Shown here: positions 7,931 to 16,692 of the stretch, piece by piece
Numbering within the stretch: position 1 is the stretch's first letter
How the letters are laid out: every line of letters begins with the position of its first letter
From: Firm-04 sp964463355
Lineage (GTDB): Bacteria > Bacillota > Clostridia > Oscillospirales > Ruminococcaceae
Direction of reading: 5' to 3'
Assembly (NCBI GenBank): GCA_964463355.1
Contig: CAYXBP010000005.1
Location: 56,243 to 120,242, forward strand
DNA length: 64,000 bases
Notes under the pieces: model-generated
What the model saw: the letters and a program-made list of their open reading frames with translations, nothing else
Told to the model about the DNA's origin: nothing
Databases searched by the model: none
Translations under genes and position numbers: made by a program

Positions 7931-9760
7931 ATGAGCAAGATTATCGGTATTGACCTGGGTACAACCAATTCCTGTGTAGCAGTGATGGAGGGCGGTAACG
8001 CCGTCGTCATCCCCAACGCCGAGGGCGCAAGAACCACTCCCTCTGTGGTGGCGGTTTCCAAGACTGGTGAGCGTCTGGTTGGTCAGATCGCAAAGCGTCA
8101 GGCAATTACCAACCCCGATAACACCGTCATTTCCATCAAACGAAAGATGGGCAGCAATCAGAAGGCACAGATTGCTGGTAAGGCATATACACCGCAGGAG
8201 GTTTCCGCAATGATTCTTCAGAAGCTGAAGGCGGATGCCGAAGCCTATCTGGGTGAGTCTGTCACCGAGGCGGTTATTACCGTGCCTGCATACTTCACCG
8301 ATTCTCAGCGTCAGGCAACCAAGGACGCAGGTCAGATCGCAGGCCTGAATGTACGCCGTATCATCAATGAGCCGACCGCTGCGGCACTCTCCTATGGTAT
8401 TGATAAGGAAGATCAGCAGAAGATCATGGTGTTCGACTTGGGCGGCGGTACTTTCGATGTTTCCATCATTGATATGGGCGACGGCGTAACCGAGGTACTC
8501 GCAACCGCAGGTAACAACCACCTGGGCGGCGATGACTTCGACCAGCGCATCATTGACTGGATGGTTGAGGAATTCAAGAAGGCAGAAGGCATTGACCTGC
8601 GTAACGATAAGACCGCTATGCAGCGTCTGAAGGAAGCAGCCGAAAAAGCAAAGATTGAGCTTTCTTCCATGACCACGACCAATATCAATCAGCCGTTCAT
8701 CAGCGTGGATGCCAATGGCCCGAAGCACCTTGACCTGAACCTGACACAGGCTAAGTTTAACGAGATGACCGCTGATCTGGTGCGCGCCACCATGGGTCCT
8801 GTAGAGCAGGCACTCCGTGATAGTGGCCTCAGCCCCGCCGATTTGGATAAGGTTCTGATGGTCGGCGGTTCTTCCAGAATTCCTGCCGTACAGCAGGCTG
8901 TGAAAGAACGTATTGGTAAGGAGCCGTTTAAGGGCATCAATCCCGATGAGTGCGTGGCACTGGGTGCTGCATATCAGGGCGGCGTGCTTGGCGGCGATGT
9001 CAAGGAAGCACTGCTGCTGCTGGATGTGACACCGCTTTCTTTGGGTCTGGAAACCATGGGCGGTATCTGCACCAAGATTATTGAGCGTAATACTACTATT
9101 CCGACCAGTAAGTCGCAGGTGTTCTCCACCGCTGCCGATAATCAGCCCGCTGTAGATATCTGCGTGTTGCAGGGTGAGCGCGAGTTTGCAAAGGATAACA
9201 AGCAGCTGGGTATGTTCCGCCTGGATGGTATTGCCCCCGCACCTCGTGGGATTCCTCAGATTGAGGTTACCTTTGATATCGACGCAAATGGTATCGTAAA
9301 TGTTTCCGCGAAGGATCTTGGCACCGGCAAGTCCCAGCAGATCTCTATTACCGCCTCCACGAATATGAGCAAGGAGGATATCGACCGCGCTGTGCGTGAG
9401 GCAGAGCAGTTTGCCGAAGAGGATAAGAAGCGTAAGGAGCAGGTGGATATCAAGAATAACGGCGAAGCTCTGTGCTTCCAGTGTGAGAAAGCATTGGGCG
9501 AGTTTGGCGATAAGGTCTCCGCAGAAGATAAGGCACCGATTGAGAACGCAGTCAATGAGCTGAAGGAAGCCCTCAAGACCGATAATTACGACGATATCAA
9601 GGCAAAGACCGAAGCATTGCAGAACGCATTCTATGCGCTCAGCTCCAAAGTGTATCAGCAGGCGAACCCTGAAGGGACTCCTGACATGAGTAATATGGGC
9701 AATATGGGCGGCGATGACAACAATGACGGCGTTGTGGATGCCGACTTTACCGAGGCGTAA
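7931..9760 (+). CDS. dnaK: Chaperone DnaK (Hsp70)
   Basis: ATP-dependent Hsp70 chaperone of 609 residues. The ATPase domain (about 1-360) starts IGIDLGTTNSC, and the phosphate-binding segment DLGGGTFDVSI is intact. The substrate-binding beta domain follows the linker LLLLDVTPLSLG. The helical lid ends in an acidic tail (GVVDADFTEA) that family members use to contact co-chaperones. A strong AAGGAGGA site lies upstream. A rho-independent terminator follows, so dnaJ is transcribed separately. Confidence 0.98.
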   Translation: MSKIIGIDLGTTNSCVAVMEGGNAVVIPNAEGARTTPSVVAVSKTGERLVGQIAKRQAITNPDNTVISIKRKMGSNQKAQIAGKAYTPQEVSAMILQKLKADAEAYLGESVTEAVITVPAYFTDSQRQATKDAGQIAGLNVRRIINEPTAAALSYGIDKEDQQKIMVFDLGGGTFDVSIIDMGDGVTEVLATAGNNHLGGDDFDQRIIDWMVEEFKKAEGIDLRNDKTAMQRLKEAAEKAKIELSSMTTTNINQPFISVDANGPKHLDLNLTQAKFNEMTADLVRATMGPVEQALRDSGLSPADLDKVLMVGGSSRIPAVQQAVKERIGKEPFKGINPDECVALGAAYQGGVLGGDVKEALLLLDVTPLSLGLETMGGICTKIIERNTTIPTSKSQVFSTAADNQPAVDICVLQGEREFAKDNKQLGMFRLDGIAPAPRGIPQIEVTFDIDANGIVNVSAKDLGTGKSQQISITASTNMSKEDIDRAVREAEQFAEEDKKRKEQVDIKNNGEALCFQCEKALGEFGDKVSAEDKAPIENAVNELKEALKTDNYDDIKAKTEALQNAFYALSSKVYQQANPEGTPDMSNMGNMGGDDNNDGVVDADFTEA

Positions 9761-9774
9761 GCGAGAATAGCAGC

Positions 9775-9812
9775 CGGGGGCAGAGTGCGGACTCTGTCCC
9801 CGACATTATTAT
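9775..9812 (+). terminator. Terminator after dnaK
   Basis: GGGGGCAGAGT pairs with ACTCTGTCCCC around GCGG (one G-U), followed by a weakly T-rich ACATTATTAT. It closes the CIRCE-controlled operon before dnaJ. Confidence 0.75.
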
Positions 9813-9849
9813 AGGCAGCGAAAAAATTTGCAAAAAGCAGGAAAAGCCC

Positions 9850-9878
9850 TTGCAACTTTGTGGCAGTTGTGCTATAAT
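9850..9878 (+). promoter_or_regulatory. Sigma-A promoter of dnaJ
   Basis: TTGCAA, a 17-base spacer and a consensus TATAAT lie about 90 bases upstream of dnaJ. No CIRCE repeat is visible near it. Confidence 0.8.
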
Positions 9879-9969
9879 AATCATGAGTGTGTGCGCGATA
9901 TGAATCATGCATCTTGATCCCATCGCGCACGGCAAGCAATACGAAAAATCATCGAAAGGGTGTTCGGAT

Positions 9970-11118
9970 ATGGCGGATAAACGCGATTATTATGAGGTGT
10001 TGGGCGTCAAGCGAGATGCAAAGGACGAGGAACTGAAAAAGGCATACCGTCAGCTGGCAAGACAATATCACCCTGACCTGCACCCCGATGACCCTTCTTG
10101 TGAGGCAAAGTTCAAGGAAGTCACTGAGGCTTATGAGGTGCTTTCCAACAGCGAGAAGCGCAGTATCTACGATCAGTACGGTCATGATGGCTTGGAAAAC
10201 GGCGGCATGGGCGCAGATACTGGTGGATATTCCGACGTCAGCGAGATTTTGGAAAGTCTGTTCGGTGGCATGGGCGGTATGTTTGGCGGTGGCAGAGCCT
10301 CCAATGCCAATGCACCCCGTCAGGGCAGAGATATTACCACGAATATCACGATTGATTTTATGGATGCCTGCAACGGCAAATCCCAGACCATTCAGATTCA
10401 CCGTATGGAAACCTGTACCGATTGTCACGGTACTGGTGCAGCAGGAGGCAGCGAAGCAGAGGTTTGTAAGGAGTGCCAAGGCAGAGGTACCGTTAAGGCA
10501 ACGCAGCGCACACCTTTTGGTCTGATCTCCCAGTCGAAGCCCTGTCCGCGCTGCGGCGGTAAGGGCAAGGTCATCAAGAATCCCTGCCAGAAGTGTCGCG
10601 GGGTGGGACGCATTCGCGTGCCCAAGACTTTGACCATTAACATTCCTGCTGGTATCGACCACGGGCGTACGCTCAGTATTAGTGGGCAGGGCGATGTGGG
10701 TGTTAACGGCGGGCCAAACGGGAATCTGTTTGTGGGTGTGTCCGTGCGGCCGCATCCGCTGTATACCCGTGATGGTTACGATATCTATTGCGATATTCCT
10801 ATTACCTACGCACAGGCGGTTTTGGGCGATGAGATCGTGGTGCCTACCATCGATGGCAATGTGAAGTACCGCATTGGTGAAGGCACACAAAACGGGACGA
10901 TTTTCCGTCTGCGCGGTAAAGGCGTGAAGCGACGTAATAGCGAAGATCGCGGCGACCAGTATGTGAAGGTTTATGTGGAGATTCCCAAGGGGCTGAACAA
11001 ACACCAGAAGGAATTGATATCCCAGCTGGAGGAATCGCTGGAGGCAAAGAATTACGCTAAACGCGAGAGCTTCTTCAGCAAGCTGCGCGACCTGTTCAAG
11101 GGTGATGGCGCAAAATAA
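9970..11118 (+). CDS. dnaJ: Chaperone DnaJ (Hsp40)
   Basis: Co-chaperone that stimulates the DnaK ATPase and delivers substrates. The 382-residue protein begins MADKRDYYEVLGV. The J domain contains the HPD triad (YHPDLHPDD, around residue 33), followed by a Gly-rich region, four CxxCxGxG zinc repeats (CTDCHGTG, CKECQGRG, CPRCGGKG, CQKCRGVG; about 140-210) and C-terminal substrate-binding domains. The start is placed at the conserved MADK; the frame is open further upstream but lacks a ribosome site there. It is separated from dnaK by a terminator and has its own promoter without CIRCE. Confidence 0.97.
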   Translation: MADKRDYYEVLGVKRDAKDEELKKAYRQLARQYHPDLHPDDPSCEAKFKEVTEAYEVLSNSEKRSIYDQYGHDGLENGGMGADTGGYSDVSEILESLFGGMGGMFGGGRASNANAPRQGRDITTNITIDFMDACNGKSQTIQIHRMETCTDCHGTGAAGGSEAEVCKECQGRGTVKATQRTPFGLISQSKPCPRCGGKGKVIKNPCQKCRGVGRIRVPKTLTINIPAGIDHGRTLSISGQGDVGVNGGPNGNLFVGVSVRPHPLYTRDGYDIYCDIPITYAQAVLGDEIVVPTIDGNVKYRIGEGTQNGTIFRLRGKGVKRRNSEDRGDQYVKVYVEIPKGLNKHQKELISQLEESLEAKNYAKRESFFSKLRDLFKGDGAK

Positions 11119-11131
11119 GAATAATGTGAAT

Positions 11132-11178
11132 CAGCACCAAACCGAAGCAAGCGTTCGGCGTGGTGCTGTTTTTTTTGT
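11132..11178 (+). terminator. Terminator after dnaJ
   Basis: CAGCACCA pairs with TGGTGCTG, with an inner CCGAA/TTCGG stem, followed by eight Ts. Confidence 0.92.
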
Positions 11179-11287
11179 TATGCTGTCGAAAAGGCATACA
11201 CCACAGAGGGCGTGATCGCATAGAATACCAGTAAGCCGCAGCAAGGGCGTTCCTTACTGCGGCAGTGTATGAAAGGAGCTTTACAGT

Positions 11288-11853
11288 ATGGTGAAACAGA
11301 AACAAAGGCTGCTGGTGGCAGGTGGCGATCTGCGGCAGATTGCGGCAGCAAGGCGGCTTGCAAAGCATCACGAAGTTGAAGTGATCGGCTTTGATGTTGC
11401 AAATGACCTGCCTACCTTGCCCACGGGGGCGGCACAGGGTACATTGGATCACTTGATCCTGCCGATGCCCGTCACACGGGACGGCGTTTTTTTGCATATG
11501 CCCATGTACAGCGGCAGCGCGGTCAGCCTGCAATCGCTGTTGCCTTTGGTGAAGCATGGCGGCATGGTGATGGGCGGAAGATGGACGGAATCCGAGCGGC
11601 AAATTGTTGCGCAGGCGGGCTTAAGGGCAGTTGATTATTCAATGCGGGAGGAATTTGCCGTGCGCAATGCAGTGCCCACCGCAGAAGGTGCGTTGCAGCT
11701 AGCCATGGAGGAATTACCTGTGACGATCCGCGGGCTGCATTGCGCGATTTTAGGCGCAGGGCGCATCAGTCGCGTGCTACAACCGATGCTGCGTGCCCTA
11801 GGTGCGGATATTACCGTCGTTGCGAGGCGGTGTTCCGACATTGCGTGGAGCAA
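11288..11853 (+). pseudogene. dpaA: Dipicolinate synthase subunit A remnant (C-terminally truncated)
   Basis: The first 185-190 codons look like DpaA/SpoVFA, which with DpaB makes the spore compound dipicolinate from a lysine-pathway intermediate. An N-terminal dinucleotide-like segment (LLVAGGDLRQ), the EEFAVRNAVPTAEGA region and the Rossmann start (CAILGAGRISR) are present. Similarity ends at about ARRCSDIAW. From there the frame runs into the terminator and tRNA genes of the opposite strand and stops only at 12154. The lost part holds the rest of the nucleotide-binding domain, and no dpaB follows. A good ribosome site (AAAGGAGC) remains. It is most likely non-functional after a deletion beside the tRNA cluster. 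Confidence 0.8.
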
Positions 11854-11886
11854 ATGCGACCAGCGGAAACCATATCTGCGACAGGG

Positions 11887-11920
11887 TAAAAAAAGATCCC
11901 ATACCGAAGTACAGGATCTT
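11887..11920 (-). terminator. Terminator of the tRNA operon
   Basis: On the minus strand AAGATCC/GGGATCTT form a stem followed by TTTTTTT, directly after tRNA-His. It also marks the edge of the dpaA truncation. Confidence 0.88.
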
Positions 11921-11924
11921 GCAA

Positions 11925-11999
11925 GGCGGGAGATGGGACTCGAACCCACGGTCTTCGGGACCACAATCCGACGCTTTAACCAGCTAAGCTACACCCGCC
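11925..11999 (-). tRNA. tRNA-His (GTG)
   Basis: A full cloverleaf reads on the minus strand. The anticodon loop TTGTGGT gives GTG, and the T-loop is TTCGAGT. The acceptor has the extra 5' G pairing with C73 that is typical of tRNA-His. There is one T-T mismatch in the acceptor and one A-C at the end of the anticodon stem. CCA is not encoded. It is the last gene of the operon. Confidence 0.92.
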
Positions 12000-12045
12000 A
12001 TATGCGGAAGCGGCAGTCAACCGTTTCCGATTTGTATGCAAACAG

Positions 12046-12119
12046 CGCGCCTTATTGGATTCGAACCAATGACTTACTGCTTAGAAGGCAGTTACTCTAT
12101 CCAGCTGAGTTAAAGGCGC
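12046..12119 (-). tRNA. tRNA-Arg (TCT)
   Basis: Cloverleaf with acceptor GCGCCTT/AAGGCGC, anticodon stem ACTGC/GCAGT and loop CTTCTAA, giving anticodon TCT for AGA codons. The T-arm has TTCGAAT. CCA is not encoded. Confidence 0.95.
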
Positions 12120-12122
12120 ATA

Positions 12123-12196
<74 letters not shown>

Positions 12197-12242
12197 ATAG
12201 CAGAACTCAGGATGCACCGATGACTCCAGCACTGCGAGAATT

Positions 12243-12271
12243 ATTATACACCATTTTGGCAGTTTTGTCAA
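12243..12271 (-). promoter_or_regulatory. Promoter of the Gly-Arg-His tRNA operon
   Basis: On the minus strand a perfect TTGACA, a 17-base spacer and a perfect TATAAT lie about 45 bases upstream of tRNA-Gly. Confidence 0.92.
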
Positions 12272-12350
12272 GGGCAAATTTCAAAAAACTTTGTAAGAAT
12301 CAGGTGATGCGCATCACTTCGGAACATTTTGCAGATTCTAAGGGGGTTAT

Positions 12351-12379
12351 TTGACAATTTTCGTATTTTTTGCTATAAT
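12351..12379 (+). promoter_or_regulatory. Promoter of the GGDEF-like gene
   Basis: Consensus TTGACA, 17-base spacer, TATAAT, about 35 bases upstream of the start codon. It is divergent from the tRNA promoter 80 bases away. Confidence 0.9.
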
Positions 12380-12413
12380 AAAAGCAAGATTGTTCATAAA
12401 AGGAGCGTTGGCT

Positions 12414-14213
12414 ATGTCGATGATTGAGGAGTGGCGCAAGCACAGGCAGAGTGTTGGCTGTGTGACCACTGATGCCCATTTTCATATGCAATATGCCGAT
12501 GCGGATTACTTCCGTTACTTTGGTGATGATGTCATTTATTCGATTCTGCGAACGATTCACGAAGCGGACAGCGAGCGTTTGGTGCAAGTGGCGCATCAGC
12601 TGCGGGATGGTCAACTGGAGCAGATTGTGCTGCGTATGCGTGGGCGCAGCGGCGACTGGCGTTGGATGCTTGTATGGCTGACCGCCCACGGAGAAGGCAC
12701 AAAGCGTCGGTATCAACTGCGTATTACTGATGTATTCCGCTTGCAGCGGATGTTGATGGATTCTGCGCGCGAGAATACTGAATATCGCTTTTATCTGAAT
12801 CTGATGCGTGACCTTACGTTCCGGTATTCGTTTCGCACACGGCATATCTGTATTGCGGTATATGACTGCTGCCGCGAACGCTGCCTTACGGATATGCTGT
12901 TGGATGAGTGGAAGCAGCAGGCGATCGAAAAGGGAATGGTTGCGCGCGAGGATATCTATAAACTGGAAAAACTTTGTAACGATATGGAACATGGTGAGCC
13001 ACGTTTTCAGTGCGAATTAGAAACAAGCCTTTGCTCTATGGGTGGCAGAATGGAGTACTGTATGTTCCGTGGCGTGACCCGCAGTGATGTGCCAGGTGAG
13101 CGTACCGTGCTGGGAACCATCAGTTTTTTGCACGCCAAATTCAAAAGCAAAGAGCCAAGCTGGCTACAGGAAACACAGCGCGACCCTGCCACTGACCTTC
13201 TGAACAAGAACGCCATCACAGCCCATGCAAAATCGGTACTGGCGGCGCAGCCCGAGGGGCTTGTCAGCCTTGTGATTCTCAATGTGGATGCGTTTAAGGA
13301 AATCAACGACCGCTATGGGCATATGTTCGGCGATGAAGTATTATTCACCATGGCACAGATTCTGCAATCGGAGATCGGAAGCCGTGGCGTGGCGGGGAGA
13401 ATCGGCGGTGGGATGTTTTTGTTTGTGCTGGAGGGCATCGCTGATGAAACAGATTTGCGCAGCGTCCTTCGCGCCATTCGTACCAAATTGGAATGGGCGT
13501 GGGAAGATGCCGGGGATGAAACAAGTCGCCCCCGTGTGACTTGTTCCATGGGTGCTGCGTGTTATCCCATTGATTCAAAATCCTATGACGAGCTGTTTTT
13601 GCAGGCAGATAAGGCGTTGTATATCGCTACGGAAAAGGGCAACAATCGCTATGTGATATATGATGTGAAAAAACACGGTGAGGCTTTGCCCAACAGCGCG
13701 CGATCCACGGCGGATCTGTATGCCAATGTGCCAAAATCTACGCAAAGCAAGGCGGGCTTTGTAGCAGATGTTGCACGTAGCTTGCTGCACCAACCGCTGC
13801 CAGATGTGTTTTCTCTATTGCAGGGGATCGGTGAGCAGTTTGGTGTAGATGGAATTCACATTTTTACTGCCCCTGAACAAAAGGCAGTTTTTAGCTGGGG
13901 GCATCCTGTCAATGGTGCGGCAGATGTGCTGTTGGCACAACCCTTTGCAGCAGGGTTTGGGGAAGATGCCGTTTGTGTGGTAGATAATATCAATGCGCTG
14001 GAGAATGTTGCGGATGATGCCTACCGTTGGTTTGCCAAGCAAAATATGCTGGGGGCGGTGCTGTATCGCATGATGCAAGGCGAGCAGCAAGTAGGGGTAA
14101 TCGCATTTGGGCTCTTCGGCAGATTTCGTAAATGGAGTACCCTTGATGTGAATCATTTGACCGTGCTGGGCGGTATTCTTGCGGGATTGATGGAATCATA
14201 CGATTTTTCATGA
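12414..14213 (+). CDS. PAS-GGDEF-GAF-like signalling protein with a degenerate GGDEF site
   Basis: Cytoplasmic protein of 599 residues. The N-terminal region (about 1-110) resembles a PAS domain (sensor fold, with SGDWRWMLVWLTA near its end). The middle (about 110-255) is unassigned. Residues about 255-420 form a GGDEF domain (DPATDLLNKNAI, NVDAFKEINDRYGH, QADKALYIATEKGNNRYVIYD). The C-terminal third (about 440-599) has a GAF-like pattern. The catalytic GG[DE]EF motif is replaced by GGGMF at residues 331-335, lacking the acidic metal-binding residue, so diguanylate cyclase activity is unlikely; a GTP- or c-di-GMP-binding or regulatory role is inferred. The start follows AAAGGAGC. It is monocistronic under a strong promoter. 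Confidence 0.85.
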   Translation: MSMIEEWRKHRQSVGCVTTDAHFHMQYADADYFRYFGDDVIYSILRTIHEADSERLVQVAHQLRDGQLEQIVLRMRGRSGDWRWMLVWLTAHGEGTKRRYQLRITDVFRLQRMLMDSARENTEYRFYLNLMRDLTFRYSFRTRHICIAVYDCCRERCLTDMLLDEWKQQAIEKGMVAREDIYKLEKLCNDMEHGEPRFQCELETSLCSMGGRMEYCMFRGVTRSDVPGERTVLGTISFLHAKFKSKEPSWLQETQRDPATDLLNKNAITAHAKSVLAAQPEGLVSLVILNVDAFKEINDRYGHMFGDEVLFTMAQILQSEIGSRGVAGRIGGGMFLFVLEGIADETDLRSVLRAIRTKLEWAWEDAGDETSRPRVTCSMGAACYPIDSKSYDELFLQADKALYIATEKGNNRYVIYDVKKHGEALPNSARSTADLYANVPKSTQSKAGFVADVARSLLHQPLPDVFSLLQGIGEQFGVDGIHIFTAPEQKAVFSWGHPVNGAADVLLAQPFAAGFGEDAVCVVDNINALENVADDAYRWFAKQNMLGAVLYRMMQGEQQVGVIAFGLFGRFRKWSTLDVNHLTVLGGILAGLMESYDFS

Positions 14214-14271
14214 AAAATCTTGTGAAACTTGCGGAAAAATGATTGTTTTGCAGTGAAAAAGTGAAAAAAAC

Positions 14272-14300
14272 TTGCAATCTATGGGGAATTGTGCTATCAT
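14272..14300 (+). promoter_or_regulatory. Promoter of the anion permease gene
   Basis: TTGCAA, 17-base spacer, TATCAT, about 48 bases before the start codon. Confidence 0.7.
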
Positions 14301-14347
14301 GTATTCTTGGTGCGTTTCGCACAACTTTATGATGAAAGAATGATACG

Positions 14348-15514
14348 ATGGCAAAAACCGCTACGCTGTTTCATACGGGGCATGGTCTGCATTTGAATGG
14401 CATGATAGCATTTTGCAAAAAGAATGCTATGCTGCTGATTGCTGCGGCACTTGCACTGCTCACTATGATTGTGATACCCCCTGATCGCGCCTATGCAGCT
14501 TACTTTGATTGGAAAACCCTTAGTTGTCTGTTTTCCACCCTCGCGGTGGTCTGCGCGCTGAAAAGCATTCGTTTTTTTACATATCTGGCGCGTAAGATCG
14601 TTACATTGGCAGGCAATACACGCATGGCAATTCTCGCGCTGATGGGCATTACCTTTATCGGCTCTATGTTTATGGCAAACGATATGGCACTGCTGACCTT
14701 TCTGCCGCTGGGCTACGATGTGTTAAGTTCTACGAAACAGGAAAAGCATATCCCCTTTACCTTTATTATGCAGAATATTTCCGCGAATCTGGGCGGTATG
14801 CTTACACCTTTTGGCAATCCGCAGAATCTGTTTTTGTATGAGAAATTCCACATTGCCAACAGCGAGTTCGTTTCCATTATGGTGATTCCTTTTGCGGCAG
14901 CGGTTTTGCTGATCTTTGTATGCTGTATGACCATCAAGAAGGAGAAACTGGTGATTGCAGAGCAGAATGCTGCGCCATTGCCTAAGGGCAGAACCGCCTT
15001 GTATCTGGTGCTGTTTGCCTGCGCGATTTTGATGGTAATGCGTGTGTTGCCGTGGTGGATTGTTCTGATCGGCATAACCGTGGTTTTGTTGATTGCTGCA
15101 CCGCAATCTCTCGTTAAGGTGGATTATGGTCTGCTGGGCACTTTTTTTGCGTTTTTTATCTTTGCAGGCAATCTAGCCCGTGTGGAACCAGTGCAGGAGC
15201 TGCTTTCTCGGCTGCTTGCGATGAATCCGCTGTGGGTTTCAGCAATTTCTTGCCAGTTTATCAGTAATGTGCCTTCTGCAATCTTGCTTTCCCAGTTTAC
15301 CGAAGCGTACCCTGCGCTGCTTATGGGCGTGAATATCGGCGGAACAGGTACACTGATTGCATCGCTTGCTAGTTTGATCACGTTTCGAGAGTACGCAACG
15401 CACTACCCCAAGAGAATCGGGGCATATGTCAGGTTGTTCTCGATATTCAATTTTGGCTTTCTTGCCGTGTTACTGATTGTCTGCACGTTGTGCTTGCCAC
15501 TGTTCACAGTGTAA
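14348..15514 (+). CDS. ArsB/NhaD/SLC13-type anion transporter
   Basis: Polytopic membrane protein of 388 residues with ten or more hydrophobic segments, in the ion-transporter superfamily that includes ArsB, CitM and SLC13. The motif MLTPFGNPQNLFLY (around 155-168) is the family's re-entrant substrate loop. A second loop, SNVPSAILLSQ with IGGTGTLIASLAS (around 303-345), mirrors it, as expected for an inverted repeat. The substrate (a di- or tricarboxylate, or another anion) cannot be told from sequence. The ribosome site (GAAAGAA) is modest. It stands alone between its own promoter and a hairpin terminator. Confidence 0.85.
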   Translation: MAKTATLFHTGHGLHLNGMIAFCKKNAMLLIAAALALLTMIVIPPDRAYAAYFDWKTLSCLFSTLAVVCALKSIRFFTYLARKIVTLAGNTRMAILALMGITFIGSMFMANDMALLTFLPLGYDVLSSTKQEKHIPFTFIMQNISANLGGMLTPFGNPQNLFLYEKFHIANSEFVSIMVIPFAAAVLLIFVCCMTIKKEKLVIAEQNAAPLPKGRTALYLVLFACAILMVMRVLPWWIVLIGITVVLLIAAPQSLVKVDYGLLGTFFAFFIFAGNLARVEPVQELLSRLLAMNPLWVSAISCQFISNVPSAILLSQFTEAYPALLMGVNIGGTGTLIASLASLITFREYATHYPKRIGAYVRLFSIFNFGFLAVLLIVCTLCLPLFTV

Positions 15515-15526
15515 AGGGAAGGATGT

Positions 15527-15556
15527 TCCCGGGGGGTAATACCTCGGGATTCTTTA
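15527..15556 (+). terminator. Terminator after the anion permease gene
   Basis: TCCCGGGG pairs with CCTCGGGA (one G-U) around GGTAATA, followed by TTCTTT. Confidence 0.65.
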
Positions 15557-15762
15557 TGAGATCGTAGGTCGAAAGCTTTGTATAGGCGGCACTATGCAAT
15601 GTCATTATCTGTTCTGCGCGGTGGCATTTCAACAAAATCTGTGTGAATCGTCCTCACGTTTGCGAAAGGAGCACGAGCACCGTTTTCATCGTTCAAAATA
15701 TGCAATATGCACAAAAAGAAGAGGAAAGCTTTGTATATTCTGTAGAATACACAATTATTATA

Positions 15763-15791
15763 TTGACTTTTTCAGTCGAAGGGGGTATAAT
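15763..15791 (+). promoter_or_regulatory. Promoter of the pilus operon
   Basis: TTGACT, 17-base spacer, TATAAT, about 60 bases before the first gene. It is the only clear sigma-A promoter I see ahead of the seven-gene pilus cluster. Confidence 0.85.
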
Positions 15792-15850
15792 GAAGAACAT
15801 AACCACGATAGAAATAAACAAAAATGGATACTACCCATCGGAGATACTAG

Positions 15851-16090
15851 ATGACTGATAAACAATTGCGAAAACTGCGCCGTGCAGAATTGCTGGAGAT
15901 GATGTTCTACATCCAGAAAGAACTGGACGAGCTGAAAGTGGAAAATGAATCGTTGAAACAAAAATTGGAGCAGGCAGAAGGTGAAATTTCTGCGGCGGCT
16001 TTGCAGCAGATTGTGGATGCCGTAAAATCAGCTGTTGCGGATTCTGCGGGATCTTCAGACAAAGCAAGGAGATCACAGCATGAGCAGTGA
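15851..16090 (+). CDS. Small charged coiled-coil protein, first gene of the pilus operon
   Basis: Unrecognised 79-residue cytoplasmic protein. The N-terminus is basic (MTDKQLRKLRRAEL); residues about 12-55 have strong heptad character rich in Glu, Leu and Lys, predicting a coiled coil. The tail is Ala/Ser-rich and probably disordered. It overlaps the start of the signal peptidase gene by 11 bases, and the signal peptidase ribosome site (AAGGAGATC) lies within it, so the two are translationally coupled. Similar small proteins beside signal peptidase genes occur in related clostridia; a partner or regulatory role is a guess. The upstream ribosome site is weak (GGAGATACTAG). Confidence 0.7.
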   Translation: MTDKQLRKLRRAELLEMMFYIQKELDELKVENESLKQKLEQAEGEISAAALQQIVDAVKSAVADSAGSSDKARRSQHEQ

Positions 16091-16661
16091 AAAAAGACGC
16101 GATCTTCCATCCACTGAGCAGCTGTATGCCGAAATGCGAAGGCTGCGATATCGCAGGAATTTCTTCAAAACCGTAGCCACAACAATCAATTCGCTGGTTG
16201 TGGTAGCAGCATTTGCAGTCATTATCTCCCTGCTGTTTTTGCCTGTGCTGCGCGTGACTGGTTCTAGCATGACACCTACATTATATAATGATGAACTGGT
16301 AATTTGCAGCAAACGCAGTCATTATGCGCAGGGGGATATCGTGGCGTTTTATTTCAATAATAAGATTCTCCTCAAGCGCGTGATCGGTTTGCCGGGTGAT
16401 TGGATTGAGGTCACTGAGGATGGCACAGTTTATCGCAATGGCGAGATTCTTGATGAACCCTATATCGATGAAAAAGCACTCGGTGAGTGTGATATTGAAT
16501 TTCCGTATCAGGTGCCGGAAAACAGAATTTTTGTGATGGGCGATCATCGGTCAACTTCAGTGGACAGCCGAACGGCGATGGTCGGTTGCATTGCAGATGA
16601 ATACATTATCGGCAGATTGATCTTGCGGATCTGGCCCTTTGAACAAATCGAACCATTATAG
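16080..16661 (+). CDS. lepB: Signal peptidase I of the pilus cluster
   Basis: Membrane-bound type I signal peptidase of 193 residues. A basic N-terminus is followed by one membrane helix (about 40-62). The catalytic serine lies in TGSSMTPTL (about 62-70) and the catalytic lysine in ILLKRVIGLPGD (about 100). The C-terminal box GDHRSTSVDSR (about 158-168) completes the family signature. Many Gram-positive pilus islands encode a dedicated signal peptidase for their pilins; placement directly upstream of the giant adhesin gene (31-base gap) fits that role. Confidence 0.92.
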   Translation: MSSEKRRDLPSTEQLYAEMRRLRYRRNFFKTVATTINSLVVVAAFAVIISLLFLPVLRVTGSSMTPTLYNDELVICSKRSHYAQGDIVAFYFNNKILLKRVIGLPGDWIEVTEDGTVYRNGEILDEPYIDEKALGECDIEFPYQVPENRIFVMGDHRSTSVDSRTAMVGCIADEYIIGRLILRIWPFEQIEPL

Positions 16662-16692
16662 TGTTGGAATCATAGAAATGAGGTGACTAAAA

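Larger units (their letters stand above)
15515..15850 (+). other. Intergenic stretch upstream of the pilus operon
   Basis: This holds a terminator (15527-15556) and the pilus-operon promoter (15763-15791). Between them, about 200 bases contain short open frames without ribosome sites or codon bias. I see no gene. Confidence 0.6.

Noticed and set aside
7709..8728. Open frame of 339 codons antisense to dnaK
   Set aside because: A shadow of dnaK; no start signal and no protein family resemblance.
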